NCBI GenBank assembly: GCA_937958665.1
Contig: CALGNM010000066.1
Span: 1 to 5,818, forward strand
Length of the DNA: 5,818 nt
From: an uncultured bacterium
GTDB lineage: Bacteria; Edwardsbacteria; AC1; EtOH8
Direction of reading: 5' to 3'
Shown: positions 1 to 5,772 of the stretch, in pieces
How the letters are laid out: every line of letters starts with the position of its first letter
Numbering within the stretch: the stretch's first letter is position 1
Notes under the pieces: model-generated
Seen by the model: the letters and a program-made list of their open reading frames with translations, nothing else
Databases searched by the model: none
Told to the model about the DNA's origin: nothing
Made by a program: the position numbers and the translations under genes

Positions 1-1377
1 GTGGTGGGAAAGTCGCTGGCAAACGGCTACTATTTCGACTTCGTGGGCGACAAACCGATAGATGCCGAAATACTGAAGAACATCGAAACCCGGATGCGCC
101 AGATCGTCTCCGAGAACCGGCCGCTGGCCAAGGAGTCGCTGTCCATTGAGGAAGCCAAGGAATATTTTGAAGCGGAGGGTTACCACGACAAGGTCAAGCT
201 GCTGACCACCACCCGGCTGACCGAGGTCAAGCTGGTGGGGTGCGGGGTGTTCCGCGACATCCAGCATGGCCCGGTCACCCCCGCCACCGGATCCATCGAC
301 CGCTTTGAGCTGGCCCTGTACCCTCCGGGATTCCTGCTGCGGTTCCCCCAGTCCAAGAACCCGGAACGGATCCCCGACCTTTCCCCCCAGGCCAAGCTTT
401 TCCAGATCCACAAGGAGACCAAGGAATGGAACCGGATTCTGGGGGTCACCAACGTCGGAGAGCTTAATGAGATCTGCCTGTCCCGGGACATCGGCGACCT
501 GATCAGGATCTCCGAGGGGTTTCACGAGAAGCGCATCGCCCAGATCGCCGACATCATCACCGCCCAGCGGGACAAGGTCAAGCTGGTACTGATAGCCGGG
601 CCCTCCTCGTCCGGCAAGACCACTTTCAGCAAGCGGCTGATGATTCAGCTGCGGGTCAACGGCTTCCGTCCCATCGCCCTCTCCACCGACAACTATTTCC
701 TGGGCCGGGAGCAGACCCCGCTGGGCGAGGACGGCAAGCCCGACTTCGAGTCACTGCGGGCGGTGGACTTGGAGCTCTTCAACCAGCAGATGACCGAGCT
801 GCTGGAGGGGCGCCAGGTGGCCACTCCAATCTATAATTTCCACACCGGGACCAGGGACGAGAGGACGGTGGACCTGAAGCTGGAGGCCAACGATATCCTG
901 CTGGTGGAGGGCATCCACGGGCTGAACCAAAAATTGACCCAGTCGGTGCCCCGGGAGAACAAGCTTAAAGTCTACATCAGCGCCCTGACCCAGCTGTGCC
1001 TGGACGACCACAACCGGATCATGACCTCGGATGTCCGGCTGCTGCGCCGGATCGTCAGGGACCGCAAGTTCCGGGGCTACAGCGCCGCCCACACTCTGAA
1101 GGTCTGGTCCTCGGTGCAGCGGGGGGAGGAGCACAACATCTTTCCCTTCCAGGAGGAGGCCGATGTGATGTTCAACTCCACCCTGGTCTATGAGCCATCA
1201 GTGCTGCGGATGTATGCCGAGCGCTACCTGTTGGAGGTGCCCACCGACGACGAGAGCTTCGGAGAGGCCTACCGGCTGCTGCATTTCGTCCGGATGTTCG
1301 TGCCGGTTTTCGCCGACGAGGTACCTCATACCTCCATCCTGAGGGAATTCATCGGCGGCAGCACCTTCGAATACTGA
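1..1377 (+). CDS. Nucleoside kinase (uridine kinase/phosphoribulokinase superfamily) with ThrRS-like SAD domain, 5'-partial
   Basis: This cytoplasmic P-loop kinase probably phosphorylates a nucleoside with a nucleotide triphosphate (uridine kinase-like, COG0572 type); the exact substrate cannot be read from sequence. Residues 1-130 of the visible 458 resemble the second additional domain of threonyl-tRNA synthetase: GYYFDF at 9-14, an ETRM helix near 29-32 and CGVFRDIQHGP at 81-91 followed by PATG at 94-97. The kinase domain follows, with Walker A GPSSSGKTT at 200-208, STDNYF at 228-233 (catalytic-type Asp230), EGIHGLN at 303-309, the RRIVRD lid motif at 349-354 and FPFQEEADVMFNS at 381-393. 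The family ends in REFIGGS-F-Y, and so does this protein, so the C-terminus is intact. Full-length relatives are about 550 aa with a TGS-like N-terminus, so roughly 90-100 residues lie upstream. The GTG codons at 1 and 4 fall inside the conserved domain and are not accepted as the start. A hairpin terminator begins 11 nt after the stop. Confidence 0.9.
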   Translation: MVGKSLANGYYFDFVGDKPIDAEILKNIETRMRQIVSENRPLAKESLSIEEAKEYFEAEGYHDKVKLLTTTRLTEVKLVGCGVFRDIQHGPVTPATGSIDRFELALYPPGFLLRFPQSKNPERIPDLSPQAKLFQIHKETKEWNRILGVTNVGELNEICLSRDIGDLIRISEGFHEKRIAQIADIITAQRDKVKLVLIAGPSSSGKTTFSKRLMIQLRVNGFRPIALSTDNYFLGREQTPLGEDGKPDFESLRAVDLELFNQQMTELLEGRQVATPIYNFHTGTRDERTVDLKLEANDILLVEGIHGLNQKLTQSVPRENKLKVYISALTQLCLDDHNRIMTSDVRLLRRIVRDRKFRGYSAAHTLKVWSSVQRGEEHNIFPFQEEADVMFNSTLVYEPSVLRMYAERYLLEVPTDDESFGEAYRLLHFVRMFVPVFADEVPHTSILREFIGGSTFEY

Positions 1378-1388
1378 GTCCATTTATC

Positions 1389-1428
1389 ATCAGAAAGCCC
1401 TCCCCTTTAGGGGAGGGCTTTCTGATTT
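1389..1428. terminator. Bidirectional intrinsic terminator between convergent genes
   Basis: The arms 1389-1405 and 1410-1426 form a perfect 17-bp stem with a 4-base loop (TTTA, 1406-1409). The GC-rich core CCCTCCCC/GGGGAGGG is flanked by AGAAAG on one side and CTTTCT on the other, so each strand reads a GC stem followed by a short T-rich run. It lies 11 nt after the kinase stop. On the minus strand the stop codon of the DUF4388 gene (TAA, 1409-1407) sits in the loop, so the 5' arm on that strand is also coding sequence. The T-tract is short and interrupted, so strength is uncertain, but the stem symmetry is unambiguous. Confidence 0.88.
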
Positions 1429-2480
1429 CCAGGTTCCAGCCGATAGCTTTGGCCTGCCGGGCCGACTTGATACTGGAAATACGAGGGCCATCTTGGGTCT
1501 GGCGATAACTGCTCCAAACCGTCCGGGTACCTGCCGTAAGCAATAAAGTAGGCCTCGATCCGGTTCCTCAGCATCGCCTGCTGGGCCCTAAGATTCTCCC
1601 GGCCCGCCAGGCCCGGATGGCGGGAAGCCGTGGCATGTATCCGGTAGGCCGCCAACCCGCCCCCGGCCAGAATCACCATTCCCGTGGCCATCATCAGATA
1701 CCCAGCCAAGGACGACACCCAGCCGACCTTTTGGGGCGCCGACTCTGAGGAAGCCTTGGGCTCCGGCTCCGGAACATAGACCACCTCGGCCGCTCCACCC
1801 TGGACCAGTTGATAGACCGCGCTGAAGGTGCGAAAACGGCCCAAATAGCCCTCCTCTATCATCCGGCCGATGCTCCTGGCCCCATCTATCATCTCATGAA
1901 TCTGTATCACCTCGGGGGGGACCTCATCCACCAAGGGCACAATCCCGGTCTTCTTGACGACGATCTCGTCTGATGGCAGGGCTCGGGCGATGGCCGGCCA
2001 CTCATCCTTGCGCCGGAGGGCCTCAAGTATCAGCGATTCGGCCGGGATCGCCACCCGGGATCGGCTGTTCCGGTAGAGCCTCTCCTCGGGGTTGAATTTG
2101 TAGCGGGCGTCGCTCCAGGTGAAGACCTCGTCCAGCACCTCCTGTATCTTGAAGACCACCAGGCCGTCGATCTCCTCCTGATTCATCAGCCCCTCCTTAA
2201 TCAGCAGGTCGCCCAATGGAATGCTGGTGTCGCGCTGGATGGCCAGGATGGATTCCAACTGCTCTGGAATAACCTTCTTGGATCGCATCAAATAGTTTTG
2301 CAACTGGTCCTGCTTGCCCTGCCGGCCGTAAACCGCCCCGGTGATCTTCCCATTGTCGAAGGCGATGGAAGCCTTATCGCTGCGGGAATTTAGCTGGAGC
2401 ACCCCGGCCTTTTGGTTGCCGGAGATGAACTGCAGAACATCGGCCAGGCCGAATTCCTTTAAATTACCTTCCAGTGGCAT
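1407..2480 (-). CDS. DUF4388 (PATAN-like) domain protein with one TM helix and a pseudopilin-like C-terminus
   Basis: No specific function can be assigned. Residues 1-60 of 357 match the DUF4388 pattern: MPLEGNLKEFGLADVLQFIS, then G-VLQL at 26-30, then IAFDNGKITGAVYG at 39-52. Residues 88-120 (PLGDLLIKEGLMNQEEI onward) resemble the small helical domain at the N-terminus of type II secretion GspE-like ATPases. Residues 190-236 look like a winged-helix segment (IGRMIEEGYLGRFRTFSAVY at 204-223), often seen late in DUF4388 proteins. An acidic/proline linker (236-250) leads to one hydrophobic helix at about 256-280. The remaining 75 residues (RNRIEAYFIAYGRYPDGLEQL at 305-325) resemble the C-terminal part of a GspG-type pseudopilin, without a prepilin-peptidase site. 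The expected topology is a cytoplasmic N-terminus and an extracytoplasmic C-terminus. The ATG overlaps the end of the upstream TPR gene by 17 bp, with SD-like GGGAGG 7 nt before it, which indicates translational coupling. Related DUF4388 proteins occur in gliding and signalling contexts; a scaffold or signalling role here is inference. Confidence 0.82.
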   Translation of the reverse strand: MPLEGNLKEFGLADVLQFISGNQKAGVLQLNSRSDKASIAFDNGKITGAVYGRQGKQDQLQNYLMRSKKVIPEQLESILAIQRDTSIPLGDLLIKEGLMNQEEIDGLVVFKIQEVLDEVFTWSDARYKFNPEERLYRNSRSRVAIPAESLILEALRRKDEWPAIARALPSDEIVVKKTGIVPLVDEVPPEVIQIHEMIDGARSIGRMIEEGYLGRFRTFSAVYQLVQGGAAEVVYVPEPEPKASSESAPQKVGWVSSLAGYLMMATGMVILAGGGLAAYRIHATASRHPGLAGRENLRAQQAMLRNRIEAYFIAYGRYPDGLEQLSPDPRWPSYFQYQVGPAGQSYRLEPGNQKALP

Positions 2481-4401
2481 CCTGCTCCCTCCCGAAAGAA
2501 GATGGGTTAAGGAACGGCAGCCAGGATATCAACCACAATCCCAAGGCCACGATCCCGACCGACAGGTACGGGCCGGGGCCGGCCCGGTAATCCAGCCAGG
2601 CCACAGCCCATGGGGAACGAACCAGGGCCAGCACAGCCAGCAACATTCCCCAAGCCAGCGACAACAGCCCGGCCTTGATGTCTCCCCCGGACAGGGCAAA
2701 GGACATCCCCGGCAGGATGGCATTGGCAGCAAGGGCCCCTATCCGGGCCGACCTCAAGCCTTGGATCTCCAGACTACGAGCGGCTTTTTGCTGCAGTTCG
2801 GAGGACTGGACGGAAAATATCTGGCCATGACATCTTGGGCAATATTGGGCCCCATCCTGGCCGGCCGCCAGGCACCGGGGGCAAATGCTGCGCCGGCAAA
2901 CCTGGCAGCTGGCTCGGGCCAGGGCTTTTCCTACGAGCCAAGCCCATGCAACCGCCAGGACCACCCAGGCCCCCCATCCCCACCAGGGCAGCCAAAGGCT
3001 GGCTCCGAACAGGGCATACTGCTCTCCCGGGGCCGGGATGGCCGCCAGACTCCAACCGGACATGGCCTCGGCCCAAAGCATCTGAGGCTCCAGCAAGGCG
3101 TCCATCACCAAGCTGCCGCCGGATTCACGGCTCCAGCGCTCCATGCGAAGAGGATCGAGCTCTGCCGCTTTGGCCAGTTGTTCCCGGGCCTGGTTGAAAT
3201 CTATCTTTTTAAGAAACACCTGGGCTAGATTGTGATAGGATTCGGCCAGCCCGTGGTCGGCTTCTATGGCCTGCCGGTAACATTCGGCCGCGCTATCTAT
3301 TCTTCCTTTAAAGAAATGGACGTTGCCCAGGTTATTGAGGGCCTGGGCATTTTTATCGGTGGAGGCAATGATGGCGGCCAGATATTCCCGGGCCAGGTCC
3401 AATCGGCCCCTTCGTTTCTCCAAAAGGGCTAGGGCGAAGGCCGGCTTTAAATCATCCGGTGTCGCTTCCTGCATCCCGGCCAGGTCATCGGCCAGTCCGG
3501 CATCCCAATCCGAAATGTTGGCCCGGGACAGCGCCTCCACCCTCCCCCGGTCGGCTGAGACAAATAATTGGTGCACCAGGCTTAAGCCGGCGACTGAACA
3601 TCCCACCAGACCAAGCGAGACCCAGAACATGATCCTCTGGCGGAGTCTGCCCGAGGCGGCCAAAGGCAGGGACGGAACTATCAGAGCCAGGGGCAGGCTG
3701 AAGGCCGCAATGGCCGCGGTCATGGCCAAGGCGACCGATGTGATCAGGCCGAACCTACCCCAGTAAGGCCAGTTCCTGGGCAAATAATCGGCCGTCAGAT
3801 GCAGCAGATAAGGGGTCTCCTTTATGGTCAACATCAGCATGAAGATTAGCCCGCCAGCCATCATGGCCATTGAAATCCAAAAGGCAGCCATCCATCCAAC
3901 CCGATATTGGCAGCGGAAATCGTGGCGACATTCCCTAGCCAGCTGGACGGCATTGCCCAAAGCAGTCGACCACCCACCCTGCCGGACGGCCAACTCCAGC
4001 CCGGTCATGATGTTCTTCGGCGAATAGCGATCGGTCAAGTCCCCCAAACTAATATATCTTTCGGCCAGCGCCCAGTCGCCATCCCTGGCCGCCCGCCGGG
4101 ACTTGGCCCCCCAGAACAGGCCGGCCGCTGGCAGGTTAATCCCCAGGGCCCGGCTGCGGGAATAGGCAGACTCAGCCGCAGCAATAGCCTCCTCCAACAT
4201 CCCAGTCCTATATAAATTACGACTGGCCTCATCCCACTTCCGCCAACCCATCAGGTTGGACCAGGCAAAAGTATCAGGAGCAGCCGCAACAACCGGCACG
4301 GTGTCGGGCAAGACCGGTATCTGGTCCTGGCCCTGGCAGAGCCCGGCCCGCAGGGTCAGGACGGTGTAAAAAATCAAGCCGCTAATAGGCAAAGATCTCA
4401 T
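2464..4401 (-). CDS. Membrane protein with signal peptide, TPR repeats and cytoplasmic-type zinc ribbon, function unknown
   Basis: I do not recognise a named family for this 645-aa protein. A probable signal peptide or anchor occupies 1-22 (positive Arg2, hydrophobic 5-17). Residues 50-165 are helical and TPR-like (RNLYRTGMLEEAIAAAESAY at 61-80). Membrane segments are likely at about 170-192, 214-250 (long enough for a tight hairpin, with PSLP in the middle) and 257-280. Three TPRs follow at about 318-350, 351-384 (NAQALNNLGNVHFFKGRIDS at 351-370) and 385-418. A further helix lies at 466-490, then a zinc ribbon with three CxxC pairs (C499/C502, C507/C510, C521/C524). The C-terminus has a PGM-FALSGGDIKAG segment at 564-578 and helices at about 576-594 and 611-630. 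The PG...G...KAG pattern recalls small membrane domains that often follow zinc ribbons. The positive-inside rule puts the TPRs outside and the zinc ribbon inside. This is the first gene of the operon with the DUF4388 gene. The start at 4401 is supported by the signal peptide and by the upstream promoter, although no clear Shine-Dalgarno is present. Confidence 0.82.
   Translation of the reverse strand: MRSLPISGLIFYTVLTLRAGLCQGQDQIPVLPDTVPVVAAAPDTFAWSNLMGWRKWDEASRNLYRTGMLEEAIAAAESAYSRSRALGINLPAAGLFWGAKSRRAARDGDWALAERYISLGDLTDRYSPKNIMTGLELAVRQGGWSTALGNAVQLARECRHDFRCQYRVGWMAAFWISMAMMAGGLIFMLMLTIKETPYLLHLTADYLPRNWPYWGRFGLITSVALAMTAAIAAFSLPLALIVPSLPLAASGRLRQRIMFWVSLGLVGCSVAGLSLVHQLFVSADRGRVEALSRANISDWDAGLADDLAGMQEATPDDLKPAFALALLEKRRGRLDLAREYLAAIIASTDKNAQALNNLGNVHFFKGRIDSAAECYRQAIEADHGLAESYHNLAQVFLKKIDFNQAREQLAKAAELDPLRMERWSRESGGSLVMDALLEPQMLWAEAMSGWSLAAIPAPGEQYALFGASLWLPWWGWGAWVVLAVAWAWLVGKALARASCQVCRRSICPRCLAAGQDGAQYCPRCHGQIFSVQSSELQQKAARSLEIQGLRSARIGALAANAILPGMSFALSGGDIKAGLLSLAWGMLLAVLALVRSPWAVAWLDYRAGPGPYLSVGIVALGLWLISWLPFLNPSSFGREQDATGR
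2488..2493 (-). promoter_or_regulatory. Ribosome binding site of the DUF4388 gene, inside the end of the TPR gene
   Basis: Read on the minus strand, GGGAGG ends 7 nt before the ATG at 2480-2478, with a second overlapping option, AGGGAG at 2490-2485. It lies within the last codons of the upstream gene, which ends at 2464. The spacing is good and supports the chosen start and translational coupling of the two genes. Confidence 0.65.
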
Positions 4402-4448
4402 TGTATTACCATAACCGTCAAGTTATCAAATGTCATCAATCTGTTTGT

Positions 4449-4478
4449 ATCATATTCCATAACTCATTAGGTTGTCAA
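4449..4478 (-). promoter_or_regulatory. Sigma-70-type promoter of the TPR/DUF4388 operon
   Basis: On the minus strand a perfect -35 box TTGACA (4478-4473) is followed after 18 bp by TATGAT (4454-4449), a 5/6 match to TATAAT. Transcription would start near 4442, giving a leader of about 40 nt before the ATG at 4401. It sits in an AT-rich divergent intergenic region (4402-4524), in contrast to the GC-rich genes on either side. Confidence 0.72.
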
Positions 4479-4488
4479 GCAAAAATGT

Positions 4489-4517
4489 TTGCAATTTAGG
4501 GAGTTAACTGATATCAT
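4489..4517 (+). promoter_or_regulatory. Candidate promoter of rdgB, implying a leaderless mRNA
   Basis: TTGCAA (4489-4494, 4/6 match to TTGACA) and TATCAT (4512-4517, 5/6 match to TATAAT) are 17 bp apart. A start site about 7 nt after the -10 box falls at 4524-4525, on the rdgB ATG itself. No Shine-Dalgarno lies at normal distance: the only purine run, AGGGAG at 4498-4503, is 21 nt away. The -35 match is weak, so this is a moderate-confidence call. Confidence 0.42.
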
Positions 4518-4524
4518 AGTCTGT

Positions 4525-5160
4525 ATGGAATTGCTGATCGCCACCAAAAACGCCGGCAAGGTGAAAGAATTATCTCGTCTGCTGCAGATGCCGGGGTTTA
4601 GTTTACTAAGCTTGGCCGATTTTCCCGATTGTCCGGATGCAGTGGAGGACGGCTCCAGCTTTGAGGACAATGCCCTGATCAAGGCCAGTCTGGGGGCCTA
4701 TCATAGCGGGCTGTGGACCTTGGCCGATGATTCCGGACTGGCCATCGACGCCCTGAATGGGCTGCCCGGAATCAATTCCGCACGGTTCGCCGGCCCGGGA
4801 GCCGGATACGCCGCCAACAACGCCATGATTTTAGAGATGATGCGGGACATCCCGCCTGATGGCCGAGAAGCCCGTTTCGTCTGCGTGATATGCCTGGTGG
4901 GCGGCAACAATCGCGCCTTCTTCGCCCGGGGGGAAGTTTTGGGACGGATAACCAGCCAACCAAAGGGAAATGGCGGATTCGGTTACGATCCGATCTTTCA
5001 GCCAGACGGATCCGGGCTCACCTTCGCCGAGATGCCCCAAAAGGAAAAGGACCTCATCAGCCATCGAGCAAAAGCAGTTGAGAAGATACGCCCCCTGATT
5101 GCCGGACTTTTCCAATCCCCAAAAGGCTCGGCCGGCCAAGCCAGCCCAACTTGGTCTTGA
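4525..5160 (+). CDS. rdgB: XTP/dITP diphosphatase (non-canonical purine NTP pyrophosphatase, RdgB/HAM1 family)
   Basis: RdgB-family enzymes hydrolyse XTP, ITP and dITP to the monophosphate and pyrophosphate, keeping deaminated purines out of DNA and RNA in the cytoplasm. The 211-aa product has the family landmarks in order: N-terminal substrate-loop motif ATKNAGKVKEL (6-16), Glu41 in the VEDGSSFEDNA stretch (40-50), the ADDSGL metal/catalytic motif (67-72, Asp69), SARFAG (85-90), GNGGFGYDPIF (148-158) and SHRAKA (179-184). The length is slightly above the usual 195-205 aa because of a polar tail after about residue 196. I chose the ATG at 4525 because MELLIATKNAGK aligns with the family N-terminus; an in-frame TTG at 4489 would add 12 unconserved residues. 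It is divergent from the TPR operon, and the tRNA promoter overlaps its stop codon. In many bacteria rdgB follows rph; here it appears to stand alone. Confidence 0.95.
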   Translation: MELLIATKNAGKVKELSRLLQMPGFSLLSLADFPDCPDAVEDGSSFEDNALIKASLGAYHSGLWTLADDSGLAIDALNGLPGINSARFAGPGAGYAANNAMILEMMRDIPPDGREARFVCVICLVGGNNRAFFARGEVLGRITSQPKGNGGFGYDPIFQPDGSGLTFAEMPQKEKDLISHRAKAVEKIRPLIAGLFQSPKGSAGQASPTWS

Positions 5161-5186
5161 CAGATCCAGCTCAGGTATTATATAAT
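5157..5186 (+). promoter_or_regulatory. Perfect-consensus sigma-70 promoter of the tRNA operon
   Basis: TTGACA (5157-5162) and TATAAT (5181-5186) are both exact consensus hexamers, 18 bp apart. The -35 box contains the TGA stop codon of rdgB (5158-5160). Transcription would start near 5193, leaving a leader of about 15 nt before the first tRNA. Both hexamers are exact, as expected for stable-RNA expression. I see no clear GC-rich discriminator between the -10 box and the start site. Confidence 0.85.
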
Positions 5187-5207
5187 GGCATTTTGCAGAT
5201 TATGCCG

Positions 5208-5283
5208 CGGGGCGTGGCGCAGTTGGTAGCGCGCTTGCTTTGGGAGCAAGAAGCCCCCAGTTCGAGTCTGGGCGCCCCGACCA
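5208..5283 (+). tRNA. tRNA-Pro (anticodon UGG), CCA encoded
   Basis: The 7-bp acceptor CGGGGCG/CGCCCCG closes a full cloverleaf: D-stem GCGC/GCGC, anticodon stem CTTGC/GCAAG with loop TTTGGGA (anticodon TGG), variable loop AAGCC, T-stem CCCAG/CTGGG with loop TTCGAGT, discriminator A and encoded CCA (5281-5283). The first base C1 is typical of bacterial tRNA-Pro. It is first in a four-tRNA operon and lies about 15 nt from the predicted transcription start. A 60-nt spacer follows in which I see no gene. Confidence 0.97.
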
Positions 5284-5343
5284 GAATGGTTGGCATGTTC
5301 TGCAGACGATTCCGGGGACATATAGCTTATAGCCACAGCAAGT

Positions 5344-5421
<78 letters not shown>

Positions 5422-5518
5422 CTTATAACAGCTTTTGGGTTGCCTTGATGAGATTGGAGGCTTCCCGAGTTTTATTGAACGACAGGGATGCCTGACATCG
5501 GATATTGCGGATCTGCAC

Positions 5519-5595
5519 GCGCCTGTAGCTCAGTTGGATAGAGCATCTGCCTTCTAAGCAGAGGGTCACAGGTTCGAATCCTGTCAGGCGTACCA
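5519..5595 (+). tRNA. tRNA-Arg (anticodon UCU), CCA encoded
   Basis: Acceptor GCGCCTG pairs with CAGGCGT, with a G-T wobble at the terminal pair. The D-stem is GCTC/GAGC, the anticodon stem TCTGC/GCAGA with loop CTTCTAA (anticodon TCT, reads AGA/AGG), the variable loop GGGTC, and the T-stem ACAGG/CCTGT with loop TTCGAAT. Discriminator A and encoded CCA (5593-5595) complete a 77-base gene. Only 9 nt separate it from the following tRNA-His, so the two come from one precursor. Confidence 0.97.
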
Positions 5596-5604
5596 AAAGA
5601 CCAT

Positions 5605-5683
5605 GGTGGATATAGCTCAATTTGGTTAGAGCGTCGGACTGTGGCTCCGAAGGTTGCGGGTTCGAGTCCCGTTATCCACCCCA
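5605..5683 (+). tRNA. tRNA-His (anticodon GUG), with G-1 and CCA encoded
   Basis: The histidine identity base G-1 (5605) faces C73 (5680), extending the acceptor GTGGATA/TATCCAC to 8 bp. The D-stem is GCTC/GAGC, the anticodon stem TCGGA/TCCGA with loop CTGTGGC (anticodon GTG), and the T-stem GCGGG/CCCGT with loop TTCGAGT. CCA is encoded at 5681-5683. It is the last gene of the operon, 19 nt before the terminator hairpin. Confidence 0.97.
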
Positions 5684-5702
5684 TTTTGAAATATTAGAAC
5701 TT

Positions 5703-5737
5703 TGGGCCTTCGTAAGTTTATGAGGCCCATTTTCTTT
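5703..5737 (+). terminator. Intrinsic terminator of the tRNA operon
   Basis: TGGGCCT (5703-5709) pairs with AGGCCCA (5723-5729). Inside it CGTA (5711-5714) pairs with TATG (5719-5722, one G-T wobble) around an AGTT loop, with one bulged T. The stem is followed by TTTTCTTT (5730-5737). The position directly after tRNA-His and the T-run make this a convincing rho-independent terminator. Confidence 0.85.
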
Positions 5738-5772
5738 GGTCGGTTCTATTGGACGGCCTTGAGAAGCTAACC

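Noticed and set aside
1-6. GTG codons at 1 and 4 as the real kinase start
   Set aside because: They lie inside the conserved ThrRS-like domain, whose first part and any TGS-like domain must be upstream of the window. The gene is cut by the window edge.
751-1134. Minus-strand 127-codon frame inside the kinase
   Set aside because: It lies antisense to conserved kinase motifs, has no recognisable domain, and has no promoter or ribosome binding site.
2341-3228. Long plus-strand open frame of 295 codons antisense to the TPR gene
   Set aside because: It is rich in Pro, Gly, Gln and Ser with no domain, and it is the reverse-strand shadow of a gene with clear TPR, zinc-ribbon and DUF4388 motifs. 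Long shadow frames are expected at this GC content.
4489-4524. TTG at 4489 as an upstream start for rdgB
   Set aside because: It would add 12 residues not found in the family, and it coincides with the candidate -35 box. MELLIATKNAGK from the ATG at 4525 matches the normal RdgB N-terminus.
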